NCBI GenBank assembly: GCA_903882935.1
Contig: CAIRZB010000003.1
Coordinates: 1-64,000 of the forward strand
Origin: an uncultured Parafilimonas sp.
GTDB taxonomy: Bacteria > Bacteroidota > Bacteroidia > Chitinophagales > Chitinophagaceae
Length of the DNA: 64,000 nucleotides
Direction of reading: 5' to 3'
Part shown: in pieces, positions 26,262 to 36,316 of the stretch
Layout of the letters: each line of letters opens with the position of its first letter
Position numbering within the stretch: the first letter of the stretch is position 1
The notes under the pieces: generated by a model
Seen by the model: only the letters and a program-made list of their open reading frames with translations
Database searches by the model: none
Told to the model about the DNA's origin: nothing
Made by a program: the position numbers and the translations under genes

Positions 26262-29200
26262 TTATTTGCCAATATTAATTTGGATGTACGTCCTAAACTC
26301 CCACTCATTGCCATTGGGAAAGCCAATGGCATTCGGGTCGGGTATAAAGTTGCCGTTTGCGTCAACCGTTTGGGTGGGGTTGTAGCGGTTTGAATATTTG
26401 TCCAACGTGCGGTACGTCCAACGTACGCCTATCCTCGTGCCGGGCAATGCAAACCAATCTGGGTTGCTAACTTCTGTAGAGAGGTCGGCCATAAACTGCA
26501 AAGGATACGTTTCATTAAAGTCGCGGTGGTAGTCGTAAGGGCCCCAATCGTTAAACTTAATGGCACTCACCAATTTTACCTTCTTATAAATCATCCGCAA
26601 ATCAGCCCCATAACGCTTAATTAGGCGTGGGTCGCTGCCATTGGCTTGCCCTTGCCCGCCATACGCACCCAGTATCCAGCCAAATTTGGACGTTAGCTTA
26701 GACACAATCCTGGCCTTCGCTTCCCACAAATCTGCGGCAGGCGGGGCACCGTTAAAGGCATAGGTGGTACGCCCGTTTGCCTGAAAACCAATACCTGCAT
26801 CTTGGGTTGTGGGCAGATGGCGGTACACAACACCTGCACTGATGGCCAGCTTGGCATCTTCTGACCGGTCGTTGTCCCAATCATACATCCAAGTGGCGGG
26901 TGTGGGGTCGTAGGTAAACAATATTTCCCCGGCCGTCATTTCACGGTTGCTCCTAACAACAAACGGGTCATCCAAAATATTCCTTGGCCTTCCCGGTGCA
27001 GGCACACCTGCGGGTATAGGCCCTTCAATAGGCGTTTGCCACAAAAAGTTGGGGGCTATTTGAAGATTGCCTACCAAATAAGTAAAGCCGCTGATAACGT
27101 TGTATTGGTTACCACTGCCGCAGTCCTTTAGCGACCAGCCTGTAAATGTTTTTGTGTAGTCAGCACCGCCGTTGGCTACCAAGCCCATGGCGGCAGACTG
27201 TGCATACCAGTTAAACTTACGGCCAGTGTAGGTAAGTTTAATTTTTCCGCCCCAGTTGTCCTTGCCCTTAATTTGGTCTTGGTACATGGTATAGTTGCCT
27301 TTAACACCGCTCACCAATTGGAAAAGCCGGCCATTCAAAGGCTGTCCTGCCCAAATGGCACCAATGTCAAAGCCAAACCTGCCAAATTTTCTATTGATGT
27401 CTATGGTAACACGGCGTGTTTGCGGCTGGGGTATGGCAATAGAACTTACCACAGATGTTTGCTTGTCAATGTCTTCGTGGTAAATACCTGTTACGGTAAA
27501 GCCTGCCAATTTTTTGCTGTACTTAACCAATACGGCCGGGTTTGCACCCCAGTACAACTGCGGGCCAAAGGCTACCTTTAACCCGTCTAAAAACTTTTTG
27601 CCTGCCATTTCAAAGCCAACCGGCGCTTCACCGTTGTAAATATCTATGTTGGGGCCGTAGTTGGCTTCGGGGTAAAGGCCAAAAAAGTCGCCCTCATACC
27701 CCCAATGGTAATGGCCGGTGCGGTAAAAACCGGTCAGGTCAAAATATTTTTGGTTCCAATTAATGCTTGCCCTGTACAACTGTACCCTGTTTTCTGAGGC
27801 CAGCTGTGTTGTTCCGTTGCTGCTTACCACCGTAACAGGGCGGCCGCGGTTTTCGTAAAATATTTCGTCAATCGGGTTTTCCGCTACATGGCCCAATAGG
27901 TTAAACTGCACATTGGCCCTTACATTCGGGGCCGGGTTGGCGTTAACACCCACGTAAACTGACTCCATGTGGTCAAAACCGAGCCTGTTAGGGAAGGTAG
28001 TGGTATTATTAGGGTCGGCCGCAGAGGGTGTGGTAATCAGACTGCCGCCGGTATTAAAGGTGCTAAACTCTGCCCGCACATTGCCGAGGCTTATTTTGCT
28101 GGTTGTTTCGCCTTCAGCCGCAGCTTTATCGCCGCGCGCTTTCAGCACAGCATCTGTAACTTGTATGCCGGCAAAGTACTGCGCAAGTGTTTGGGCATTG
28201 TTGCCAGCCGCATAGGGGTTAAACTTGTGGGCCTCCTTTAATGCATAATAGGCAGCACGCGGGTATAGTTTGTACAAGCCCCGCTCATCGGTTTGGCCTT
28301 TGGCGCAAATGCCCCACCACTCTTCGTTCATGTTGTTTTCACCGGGTACAAAATCAAACTGGTAGCCTCCGTTGGCCCAACCAGCGTCTACATCGTGTAT
28401 ATCTAAATCGGCCGTTTGTTTGCTTTTCCACCAACCGTCGCTAAATTGAAAGGTAAACCCGCCAATACAATTGCCTGCTTTGCCTAAGCTGGCTGCGTTA
28501 CCGTAAATTTCGCTCCAGTTGGATACCAAATACTTGGCCTGGTCTTCTTGGTCCTCACTATTGGCTTTGGTATTGTAAGCATCGCTGCCAAACTCAGTAA
28601 ACATCATCGGCTTGCCGTACTCGTTTTTTACCCTGGTGAACAAATCGGAAAACGACATGCCCCTATACGCGTTAATACCTAATATATCTACATTGGTACA
28701 TTCCTTATTGATGATGTCTAAAAACAACAAGTCGCCGTTACAAATGGCAATGGGGTGCGATTGGTCGATTGATTTTGCCTCAACTGCCGCATCATTAAAT
28801 AATTTATACAGAGACTTTGCCCCGATGGTGGATTTTCTTTGTTCAACGGGTATGTTTTCCGTTTCAGCACCGCGCCAAAAAAGGCCATAGTTGTTTTCAT
28901 TGCCCAATAAAAACAGCAACAAGCCTGGCGTGCCTTTATAGGCGTCAACCATTTCCTTAACCTCCTTCAACAACAATGCCCGCACTTTTGGGTTGGCATA
29001 ATCGGTGTTGGGTTCCCAAGCGCCGTCTATGGTTAACCCGTAACGGCCAAATGTGTGGTTAAGCATAGTGTACACACCATAATTTTCAAAAATATACTTT
29101 ATCCACTTGGGCTGTATGCCGGTGTACACCCGTATTGCGTTAATGCCCATGTTATGCAACAGGGGCATTTCAACATCAAGTGCCGCTTTAATAATATCGT

Positions 29201-29399
29201 CTGGCTGCTTCCAAAGACTGTATGCAAAATTGGTTCCTATGGGGTAGTAATCCCAGTTCATACCGTTGATAAAAAAGTCTTTACCGTTAACAACCAGCTT
29301 AAAATTGCCCTGGTTATTGCTTACGGAAATGTTTGCCGGCTGGCTGAGCGCTTTGCCGGTTAAAAAAAACAGGGTGATAAAAAACACAACTCTTCTCAT
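26262..29399 (-). CDS. secreted TIM-barrel glycosidase fused to a putative outer-membrane beta-barrel
   Basis: A 1045-residue protein with signal peptide (VVFFITLFFLTGKALSQ). Residues 30-400 form a GH2/GH5-like TIM barrel: acid/base Glu168 in LLGNENNYG and nucleophile Glu269 in MMFTEFGSDAY. From about residue 430 to the end there are repeated amphipathic beta strands with Tyr/Trp/Phe girdles, such as RASINWNQKYFDLTGFYRTG, KIKLTYTGRKFNWYAQSA and TRIGVRWTYRTLDKYSNRY, ending RTYIQINIGK. That composition suggests an outer-membrane barrel. It is the largest gene of the glucan locus and the first to be transcribed from the divergent promoter region. It starts 12 bases before the lipoprotein gene. 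The fusion of hydrolase and barrel is inference from strand pattern. Confidence 0.7.
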   Translation of the reverse strand: MRRVVFFITLFFLTGKALSQPANISVSNNQGNFKLVVNGKDFFINGMNWDYYPIGTNFAYSLWKQPDDIIKAALDVEMPLLHNMGINAIRVYTGIQPKWIKYIFENYGVYTMLNHTFGRYGLTIDGAWEPNTDYANPKVRALLLKEVKEMVDAYKGTPGLLLFLLGNENNYGLFWRGAETENIPVEQRKSTIGAKSLYKLFNDAAVEAKSIDQSHPIAICNGDLLFLDIINKECTNVDILGINAYRGMSFSDLFTRVKNEYGKPMMFTEFGSDAYNTKANSEDQEDQAKYLVSNWSEIYGNAASLGKAGNCIGGFTFQFSDGWWKSKQTADLDIHDVDAGWANGGYQFDFVPGENNMNEEWWGICAKGQTDERGLYKLYPRAAYYALKEAHKFNPYAAGNNAQTLAQYFAGIQVTDAVLKARGDKAAAEGETTSKISLGNVRAEFSTFNTGGSLITTPSAADPNNTTTFPNRLGFDHMESVYVGVNANPAPNVRANVQFNLLGHVAENPIDEIFYENRGRPVTVVSSNGTTQLASENRVQLYRASINWNQKYFDLTGFYRTGHYHWGYEGDFFGLYPEANYGPNIDIYNGEAPVGFEMAGKKFLDGLKVAFGPQLYWGANPAVLVKYSKKLAGFTVTGIYHEDIDKQTSVVSSIAIPQPQTRRVTIDINRKFGRFGFDIGAIWAGQPLNGRLFQLVSGVKGNYTMYQDQIKGKDNWGGKIKLTYTGRKFNWYAQSAAMGLVANGGADYTKTFTGWSLKDCGSGNQYNVISGFTYLVGNLQIAPNFLWQTPIEGPIPAGVPAPGRPRNILDDPFVVRSNREMTAGEILFTYDPTPATWMYDWDNDRSEDAKLAISAGVVYRHLPTTQDAGIGFQANGRTTYAFNGAPPAADLWEAKARIVSKLTSKFGWILGAYGGQGQANGSDPRLIKRYGADLRMIYKKVKLVSAIKFNDWGPYDYHRDFNETYPLQFMADLSTEVSNPDWFALPGTRIGVRWTYRTLDKYSNRYNPTQTVDANGNFIPDPNAIGFPNGNEWEFRTYIQINIGK

Positions 29400-29944
29400 A
29401 CGTAGCAGTTTTTATATATGGGCCTAACCTAAGTTTTTTGAAAAAGCAATCTTTTCATCGCCACCTTAAATAGCATAGTTTTAAATATACCGCGGTGTTT
29501 TTATTTGGGCTGCATCGTTTCTTAGTCTGGCTTTAAAATCGTTTTATCAGCAATTTTCCGTTAGTTATATTATCATCAAACAAAACCGAGACCACCTTGT
29601 TCAATTTTATAATTATTTTGTTTTTCATTTAGTAGGGCCTTGTTTTACGCTAACCCCAAGCCAACAAAAAAACGCTATTACCATAAAATTTTCCTGCATT
29701 TTTGGTTCCGGCCCGCAATTTCCACCATTAGAAAAAACATTCCGTACAATACGGGCGCCATCAAACCATAAATACCCAACTACTTACAAAACCGAACATT
29801 CATTATATCAAAATTATATTAATATTAATTCCAAAGCCAAATAAAAAGTACGTTTTTACCTCTACAAAAATTTACAAACCGTTGAATATCAATATTTATA
29901 AAATACTACTTCACTACTACAAAACTGATTACTATCTTTATTTC
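29400..29944. promoter_or_regulatory. divergent control region of the glucan locus
   Basis: About 545 AT-rich bases separate the minus-strand glycosidase start (29399) from the regulator start (29945). No gene is seen. The operator of the propeller/HTH regulator is expected here. Candidates are not clear; no strong inverted repeat is visible. Confidence 0.45.
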
Positions 29945-32845
29945 ATGAGATTGCCTGCTTTACTTTTGTTAATTGTTTTACCTACAATTATTCTACAAGC
30001 CCAAAACACCATCGGCTTGCCTGTAATAATAAATTACAGCAAGTTAGATTTTCATGGCGGCAGCCAAACCTGGGATATTAAACAAGATAAAAACGGGCTG
30101 ATGTACTTTGCCAATAATGAGGGCCTGGTTTCTTTTGACGGAACCTATTGGAAAATTTACCCCCTACCCAACCGCACCATCGTACGCTCAGTTGCGATTG
30201 ACAATAGCAACAAGATATTTGTGGGCGGCCAAGGCGAGATAGGCTATTTTGCCCCTGATGCAAAAGGTTTTTTGCAGTACCAGTCACTAACCGGTATGCT
30301 GCCGAATGCCCAACTAAATTTTGCTGACATTTGGGATATTGAACTACTGGGTGATGCGGTATTCTTTAGGGCCACAGACCGCATTTTTGTGCTAAAAAAC
30401 AACCATATACAGGTATTTACCCCCAACACCGCCTGGCAGTTTTTAACCCTTGCAGGCGGCAAGATGCTTGCGCAGGACCGAAAAAACGGCTTGTTTTGGT
30501 TTAGCAACAACAAATGGTTGCCATTTGAAAACAACAGCCTATTGAATAACCAATTTGTATCAGGCGTGGTTGCCGTGGGCGGCGACAGCATGCTGGTTAC
30601 TACTATTAAACAGCAATATTTTTATTTAGTAAACAACCGGTTGTTTGAAACCAGAAAGTTCCCCAACATTGGCAACGGCACAAATATTTACAAAACCGAG
30701 AAAATAAACAGCTCAACCTTTGTGGTAGGCACCACGGCCCAAGGCTGTTTGATGATGGATTTTAAAGGGAATATCATCCAAAAAATATCCCAGGCCGAAG
30801 GTTTGCAGAACAACAATGTACTGTGTGTGTTTTTGGATAAAGACAATAATTTATGGGCCGGGCTAAACAACGGCATCAGCTTTATTGAAACCAATTCGGC
30901 CATACAGTACATTAACCCCGGCAAAAGCAGTGCTCTATCGGGGTTCTCGTCTAGAATATTTAACAACAACCTTTATATAGGCACCTCCGACGGCGCGTAT
31001 GTTGTACCCATTGCCGCAACCAACAACGATATTAGTTTTACCAAAGGCGACTTTAGCCTGATTAACAACAGCAACGGGCAGGTTTGGCGGCTGGATGAGG
31101 TAAACAGCCAATTGCTAATGTGCCACAACGGGGGTACGTTTACCATAAACAACAACACAGCCAACCTAATTAGCAACGATGCTTCTTGGCTGTTTTTACC
31201 CATGAGTGCCGTGTTGCCTGCCAAAAACATTTTAGCGGGCACTTATACCGGACTTAAAATGTTCGATTTTGCCAACAACAGGTTTACTGACTTGGGCAAT
31301 TTGAACGGCATATATGAGTCGTTCCGATTTTTGGCCCTAGACAACGACAATACCATTTGGGCCTCACACCCATACCGGGGCATTTACAAGCTAGCACTTT
31401 CTGGTGACCAAAAAACCTATACTGCGCACTTGTACACAGATAAAGACGGGCTGCCTTCGGCGATTAACAACCAGGTTTTCAACATAAAAAACACGCTTGT
31501 TTTCGCCACCCAAAAGGGTGCTTATGAGTTTGACCGAGGCACGGGCCGGTTTAAGCCATCCCCCTTTTTACAGCCTGTGTTTGGCAATATGGAGCTGCGT
31601 TACCTGGCAGAGGATACTGAGGGTAATATTTGGTTTTGCAGCGGCAAGAAAATGGGCGTTGTGCATTACAGTGACCCAACATCGGACAAAAAATTCACCA
31701 TCACGTTCTTTCCCGAACTAACAGGTAAAATTTTGTCGGGCTTCGAGAACATTTATCCCTACAACCCCGAAAACATTTTTATTGGGTCTGAGAAGGGTAT
31801 TATACACCTCAACTACCGGCAATACATAAAAGCCGCGAAAAAAATACCCCTTTCGTTCGGCAGTATTAAAGCGGCCGCCAATACAGACAGCACCATTTTT
31901 GGCGGCTACTTTAACGAGGCAGCCAATACCCAATTTAAACAAAACGAAGGCGATGTGCTGCGTTTTCCCAAAAGTCACAACTCGTTCCATTTCGACTACA
32001 GCTCCCCCTCCTACAGTTCGCAAAGCAATATTGAATACAGTTACAAACTGGAAGGCTATGATAAAGACTGGAGCAACTGGAGCAACAAAACTGAGAAAGA
32101 CTATACCAACCTACCCGACGGCACCTACAGTTTTATGGTAAAAGCCCACGATAATTTGGCTAACGAATCAAATACCATCGTGTACACTTTTGTTATAAAG
32201 CCACCGTTTTACAAAACAATTTGGGCCTATATTTTTTATATTGTGATGATGGTACTGTTGGTGTATTCCATAAAAAAATGGCTACAGCACAGCCTATACC
32301 AACAACAACTGCAATATGAGGAAAAGCAGCAGCAGATTATTGCGTTGCATAACCTTGAAATGGAGAAAAATGAAAAAGAGATTATAAAGTTGCATAATGA
32401 AAAACTGGCTAATGAAGTGCTGTTGAAAAAGAAGGAACTGGCTGATGCCAGCATGCACCTGATTGAACGGGAAGACGCCCTAGCCCGCGTAAAGGATGAG
32501 TTGCAGAAATTATATAAAAAAACCGGCAATAACCACGATGTTAAGAATGCCCTGCAATTAATAAATGGGTTGGAAAAAACAAAATCGGACTGGGACCAGT
32601 TTGCCTCGCACTTTGACGAGATAAACAACGATTTTACCAAAAAACTAAAGTTAAAATTCCCTGAGCTTACCCATGCCGACTTAAAAGTGTGCGTGTATTT
32701 GCAATTAAACCTATCCTCCAAAGAAATTGCGCAACTGATGAATATAACGGTACGTGGGGTTGAAATGAGCCGCTACAGGATACGGAAAAAATTAAACATA
32801 CCCACGGAAGAAACGTTGAATGATTTTTTGAACAAAATGGTATGA
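29945..32845 (+). CDS. propeller/Y_Y_Y hybrid sensor with C-terminal LuxR-type HTH
   Basis: From the ATG at 29945 the protein has 966 residues. A signal peptide (LLLLIVLPTIILQAQ) is followed by two-component-regulator propeller repeats (for example WDIKQDKNGLMYFANNEGL and EDTEGNIWFCSGK), a Y_Y_Y domain (EYSYKLEGYDKDWSNWS and LPDGTYSFMVKAHD), one transmembrane helix (AYIFYIVMMVLLVYSI), a long coiled coil, and a LuxR-type HTH (ADLKVCVYLQLNLSSKEIAQ, RYRIRKKLNI). There is no histidine kinase or receiver domain. Proteins of this design sense oligosaccharides in the periplasm and regulate nearby glycan genes. It is divergent from the glucan operon, which it probably controls. Confidence 0.85.
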   Translation: MRLPALLLLIVLPTIILQAQNTIGLPVIINYSKLDFHGGSQTWDIKQDKNGLMYFANNEGLVSFDGTYWKIYPLPNRTIVRSVAIDNSNKIFVGGQGEIGYFAPDAKGFLQYQSLTGMLPNAQLNFADIWDIELLGDAVFFRATDRIFVLKNNHIQVFTPNTAWQFLTLAGGKMLAQDRKNGLFWFSNNKWLPFENNSLLNNQFVSGVVAVGGDSMLVTTIKQQYFYLVNNRLFETRKFPNIGNGTNIYKTEKINSSTFVVGTTAQGCLMMDFKGNIIQKISQAEGLQNNNVLCVFLDKDNNLWAGLNNGISFIETNSAIQYINPGKSSALSGFSSRIFNNNLYIGTSDGAYVVPIAATNNDISFTKGDFSLINNSNGQVWRLDEVNSQLLMCHNGGTFTINNNTANLISNDASWLFLPMSAVLPAKNILAGTYTGLKMFDFANNRFTDLGNLNGIYESFRFLALDNDNTIWASHPYRGIYKLALSGDQKTYTAHLYTDKDGLPSAINNQVFNIKNTLVFATQKGAYEFDRGTGRFKPSPFLQPVFGNMELRYLAEDTEGNIWFCSGKKMGVVHYSDPTSDKKFTITFFPELTGKILSGFENIYPYNPENIFIGSEKGIIHLNYRQYIKAAKKIPLSFGSIKAAANTDSTIFGGYFNEAANTQFKQNEGDVLRFPKSHNSFHFDYSSPSYSSQSNIEYSYKLEGYDKDWSNWSNKTEKDYTNLPDGTYSFMVKAHDNLANESNTIVYTFVIKPPFYKTIWAYIFYIVMMVLLVYSIKKWLQHSLYQQQLQYEEKQQQIIALHNLEMEKNEKEIIKLHNEKLANEVLLKKKELADASMHLIEREDALARVKDELQKLYKKTGNNHDVKNALQLINGLEKTKSDWDQFASHFDEINNDFTKKLKLKFPELTHADLKVCVYLQLNLSSKEIAQLMNITVRGVEMSRYRIRKKLNIPTEETLNDFLNKMV

Positions 32846-32876
32846 TGAGCCCACGGCTTGCCGAAAAGTACCCGCA

Positions 32877-33254
32877 CTATGGCTGTAGTTGAAAATAAGG
32901 CAATTCATCATTGCTCTCTGTATCTTTTTGTTGCCAGTAAGCCAAGGTAACCACGTTGCCAGTAGGTGTTTTTAGCTGCCTGCCAAAAATGGCGTTGATG
33001 GTATTGAAGGTATAGTCAGTTACACCAACCGTAAAGGTTTCGGGTGCAGCGGGCGCGGTTTCAGCAACCGGTTCGGCCGTTTTAGGCACCGGTGCCGCCT
33101 TTGGCGCGGGCGTTGGCACAGCCACCACGGTGTAGCCGTTGGCTTCAAGCAAGGCGGTTATAAAAGCAAGCCGTTCTGGCGTAACATTCTTTTCCACAAT
33201 GCCGCATTTAACGCCCGCCAGCTCCTCAAATTCGTGGTTTTTATTAATGGCCAT
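32877..33254 (-). CDS. small Ala/Pro-linked protein at the end of the nuo operon
   Basis: A 125-residue frame from the ATG at 33254, immediately before and slightly overlapping the region of the nuoN stop (33262). The N-terminal 50 residues (NHEFEELAGVKCGIVEKNV...RLAFITALLEANGYTVV) form one small domain, then a linker rich in Ala, Pro and Lys, then a C-terminal domain of 50 residues (TFTVGVTDYTFNTINAIFG to the end). It is not a known complex I subunit that I recognise. The position suggests cotranscription with nuoN. A role in complex I is conceivable but unproven. Confidence 0.65.
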   Translation of the reverse strand: MAINKNHEFEELAGVKCGIVEKNVTPERLAFITALLEANGYTVVAVPTPAPKAAPVPKTAEPVAETAPAAPETFTVGVTDYTFNTINAIFGRQLKTPTGNVVTLAYWQQKDTESNDELPYFQLQP

Positions 33255-33261
33255 AGCGCAA

Positions 33262-34659
33262 TTAATGTAAGGTTTGTATAAAATTAAAAATACCACCAGC
33301 CAAGCCAACCAGTATAATGCCTGCACCACAAATAACCAACCCCAGCCGCTCAGTGTTACCCAACGGTATTATATCTATGGGCTTTTCATTCGCATCCATA
33401 AAAATAGCCCTTACAACCCGCAGATAATAGTACAGCGAAACAATCATGTTTAACGCCGCCACCGTAATAAACCAATAGGCACCCCGCTCGCCACCGGCAG
33501 CCAACAGAAACAATTTGCCGAAAAAACCGGCAGTGGGCGGTATACCCGCGAGCGAGAATAATGCCAACGCCATTGCCCAGCTTAAAAACTTGTTGTTTTT
33601 GTACAGCCCCTTGTATCCATCTATATTTTCCTGGCCGGCATGGTGGCTGACCACTGCAGCAACCCCCAACGCCGCCATAGCAGAGAACACATAAATAAGC
33701 ATAAAATACACCACGCTAGCAACACCAAGGGTGCTGTTACTGCTAATGCCCACCAAAACAAAACCTACCTGCGCAATGGAAGAAAAAGCAAAAAGGCGTT
33801 TTATATTCTGCTGCCTCAAGGCAAACAGGTTACCCACCACCATGGTTGCCATGGCCAACAACACCAACATATTATACCAAATGGACTGTAAGGGTTTAAA
33901 CACTTGGTATAATACCGTGATGAGAATGAACGCCATGGAAGCTTTTGACACTACGGAAAGAAACGCCGTTACCGCGATGGGCGAGCCTTCGTACACGTCG
34001 GCCGCCCATAAATGGAAAGGGACCACTGACAATTTGAAGGCAAAGGCCGAAAACAAGAAAACAAACGCAAGCACCTGCAGCGGCGACCCGTTTAGCTGGG
34101 CTGGTATTTCAGCAAAGGCCAAGGTGCCTGTGGCACCGTACACCAACGAAATACCAAACAACAGTATACCTGAAGAAAAAGCCGAAGAAAGTATCATTTT
34201 CATCGCGCCTTCCGAGGAACGCTTTTTATCCAGGTCGAAATTAGCCATCGCCGCCACGGGTATGGTTGACAGTTCCAAAGACAGATAGAACATCAACAAG
34301 TTACCGCTGGAAATCATCAAAAACATGCCCAGCAAGGCCGTGATCATCAACAAAAAAAACTCCGGCATGTGCTGGCTTTTTTTCAACCAGCCGGCAAACA
34401 GCAGCGAAATAAGGTAAACGGCGAGGCTCAATATATTTTTCTCGAAAGCAATAAGCGATGAAGTGTGAAACATGCCGCCAAAAAGGCTACCCTCCCCATT
34501 GAAAAAGAAGCCAACGATAAAGTTTAATAGCAACAACACCTGTATAATGGGCAGCAACGCTTCATTACGCACCCCCCGGCCAATTTTTACAAACAGCAAA
34601 AGGAAGATAAGCACAGTCAACACCAGTTCGCTTTTCATCAATGTGAGTAACTCATTCAT
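33262..34659 (-). CDS. nuoN: NADH-quinone oxidoreductase subunit N
   Basis: A 465-residue polytopic membrane protein with about 13-14 helices. The antiporter-like proton channel signature is present: LELSTIPVAAMANFD, the KLSVVPFHLWAADVYEGSP motif of NuoN, and LFSLAGIPPTAGFFGKLFL. It is one of three antiporter-like proton-pumping subunits of the complex I membrane arm. It follows nuoM by 12 bases. No sign of truncation. Confidence 0.97.
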   Translation of the reverse strand: MNELLTLMKSELVLTVLIFLLLFVKIGRGVRNEALLPIIQVLLLLNFIVGFFFNGEGSLFGGMFHTSSLIAFEKNILSLAVYLISLLFAGWLKKSQHMPEFFLLMITALLGMFLMISSGNLLMFYLSLELSTIPVAAMANFDLDKKRSSEGAMKMILSSAFSSGILLFGISLVYGATGTLAFAEIPAQLNGSPLQVLAFVFLFSAFAFKLSVVPFHLWAADVYEGSPIAVTAFLSVVSKASMAFILITVLYQVFKPLQSIWYNMLVLLAMATMVVGNLFALRQQNIKRLFAFSSIAQVGFVLVGISSNSTLGVASVVYFMLIYVFSAMAALGVAAVVSHHAGQENIDGYKGLYKNNKFLSWAMALALFSLAGIPPTAGFFGKLFLLAAGGERGAYWFITVAALNMIVSLYYYLRVVRAIFMDANEKPIDIIPLGNTERLGLVICGAGIILVGLAGGIFNFIQTLH

Positions 34660-34671
34660 CCGGCATACAAT

Positions 34672-36150
34672 TTATTTTCCAGCAATCCTGTTCGTGATAA
34701 TTTCTGCGGCAGGCCGCAACAAATCGGCCAGCCATCCCGGCGCCATACCAATGCCCACAATGGCAGCCACCAACAGCATGGCAGCAAGCCGTTCATACCA
34801 AGCAGCATCTTTCAAGTGCAAAAACTGCTCGTTTTTTACCGGCCCCATGGTGGTTTGCGCCACAGCCCTTAAAATATACACCGCAGTAACCACAATGGAG
34901 GCCGCCGCCGCAATGGTAGCAGCCCTGTGGAAAATATCATCAGTTTGCCATGCACCCACAAAAACCGTCATTTCGGCCACAAAGCCGCTTAAACCCGGCA
35001 GCCCCAATGAGCAAAACCCCACAATAAAAAGCACAGTACTTATAAACGGCAATACCTTTAAAAGCCCGCCCATTTCACCCACCATACGGGTATGCGTGCG
35101 GTCGTATAACATGCCGATAACTGCAAAAAACAACGCTGTCATTAGCCCGTGCGACACCATCTGCAAAAGCGCACCGGTTACCGCCGTTTGGGTAAGCATT
35201 CCGATGCCCAACAGGCTAAAGCCCACATGGCTTACCGAGGAATAAGCGTTCATGTACTTCAAATCCTTTTGCATCATAGTGGCGAAAGCCCCGTACAGTA
35301 TGGCAATGGCAGACAGTACGATGATGATGTTGGCGTATTGCTTGGCCCCTTCCGGCAACAGGTACACGGCCACGCGCAAACAGCCATAGCCACCCAGCTT
35401 CATGGATATGCCCGCCAGGAACATGGACCCTGCGGTTGGGGCTGACGAATGCCCGTCTGGCACCCAGGTATGCAAGGGGAACATGGCCGTAAACACACCA
35501 AAACCCACAAACAAAAACGGGAATATGAGGTGCTGTGTATTGGCAGGGATGGGCATATTGGCGATGGAAAGTATATCAAAACTATGCCCAGCCGTAAAAT
35601 ACAAGCCAAGCATACCAACCAGTATAAGGGCAGACCCGCCCATCAACATCAGGGCGAGTTTATTGGCACTGTATTCCTTGCGGCCTGTACCCCAAATACC
35701 GATGAGCAGGTATTTGGGTATCACAGATATTTCAAGGAAGAAAAACAATACAAACAGGTTGAGCGATATAAAAAAGCCGTAGGCACCCAAAGCCAGCAAA
35801 GTGAGCAGGAAATAGAACTCCTTCGTCATTTTTTCGATTTTCCAAGATACAAGTACGCCCGCCAACGACACCAACGATGTAAGCAACACCATGGCCACCG
35901 AAATACCATCAACCCCCACATGCAGGCCGATGTTAACACCACGGAACAGCAGGTATTGTTGTTGGAAGAGCATTTGGGCAATGTTGCCCGCTGCCCGCTG
36001 ATGGCTGTAAGCAACCATTAGGGCCACAGCAAGTGCCAGTTGCAGCACGGCCCCGGCAAAGGCTACCCATTTTACTTGCCCGCCACGGCAAAGCAGTACC
36101 GTTACAGCGGTAAGCAACGGAAGTAATATGAGGGATAAAAGATTCATCAA
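34672..36150 (-). CDS. nuoM: NADH-quinone oxidoreductase subunit M
   Basis: A 492-residue membrane subunit with the NuoM hallmarks: FFFLEISVIPKYLLIGIWG, FPLHTWVPDGHSSAPTAGSMFLAGISMKLGGYG and SVSHVGFSLLG. It forms an antiporter-like half-channel of the membrane arm. It lies between nuoL (167 bases upstream) and nuoN (12 bases downstream). All the charged residues expected in the helix 5 and 8 regions seem present. Confidence 0.97.
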   Translation of the reverse strand: MMNLLSLILLPLLTAVTVLLCRGGQVKWVAFAGAVLQLALAVALMVAYSHQRAAGNIAQMLFQQQYLLFRGVNIGLHVGVDGISVAMVLLTSLVSLAGVLVSWKIEKMTKEFYFLLTLLALGAYGFFISLNLFVLFFFLEISVIPKYLLIGIWGTGRKEYSANKLALMLMGGSALILVGMLGLYFTAGHSFDILSIANMPIPANTQHLIFPFLFVGFGVFTAMFPLHTWVPDGHSSAPTAGSMFLAGISMKLGGYGCLRVAVYLLPEGAKQYANIIIVLSAIAILYGAFATMMQKDLKYMNAYSSVSHVGFSLLGIGMLTQTAVTGALLQMVSHGLMTALFFAVIGMLYDRTHTRMVGEMGGLLKVLPFISTVLFIVGFCSLGLPGLSGFVAEMTVFVGAWQTDDIFHRAATIAAAASIVVTAVYILRAVAQTTMGPVKNEQFLHLKDAAWYERLAAMLLVAAIVGIGMAPGWLADLLRPAAEIITNRIAGK

Positions 36151-36316
36151 TCGTTATTTGTTAAATTGGCTTATCGAACTAACAGGCTCATTCGCAAAAA
36201 ATCACACCTCACTCTTGCGCCACCCGTGCTTAAGGGCTAATACGCAATATCTATCGCTTTGTTTTTATTACACCTGCCACAAAAAACATCCAACACGTGT
36301 AAGTTGCCCCGATAAC

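Noticed and set aside
29882-29944. Earlier start for the propeller regulator
   Set aside because: The first 21 codons are Tyr-rich without signal character; the ATG at 29945 opens directly with a signal peptide.
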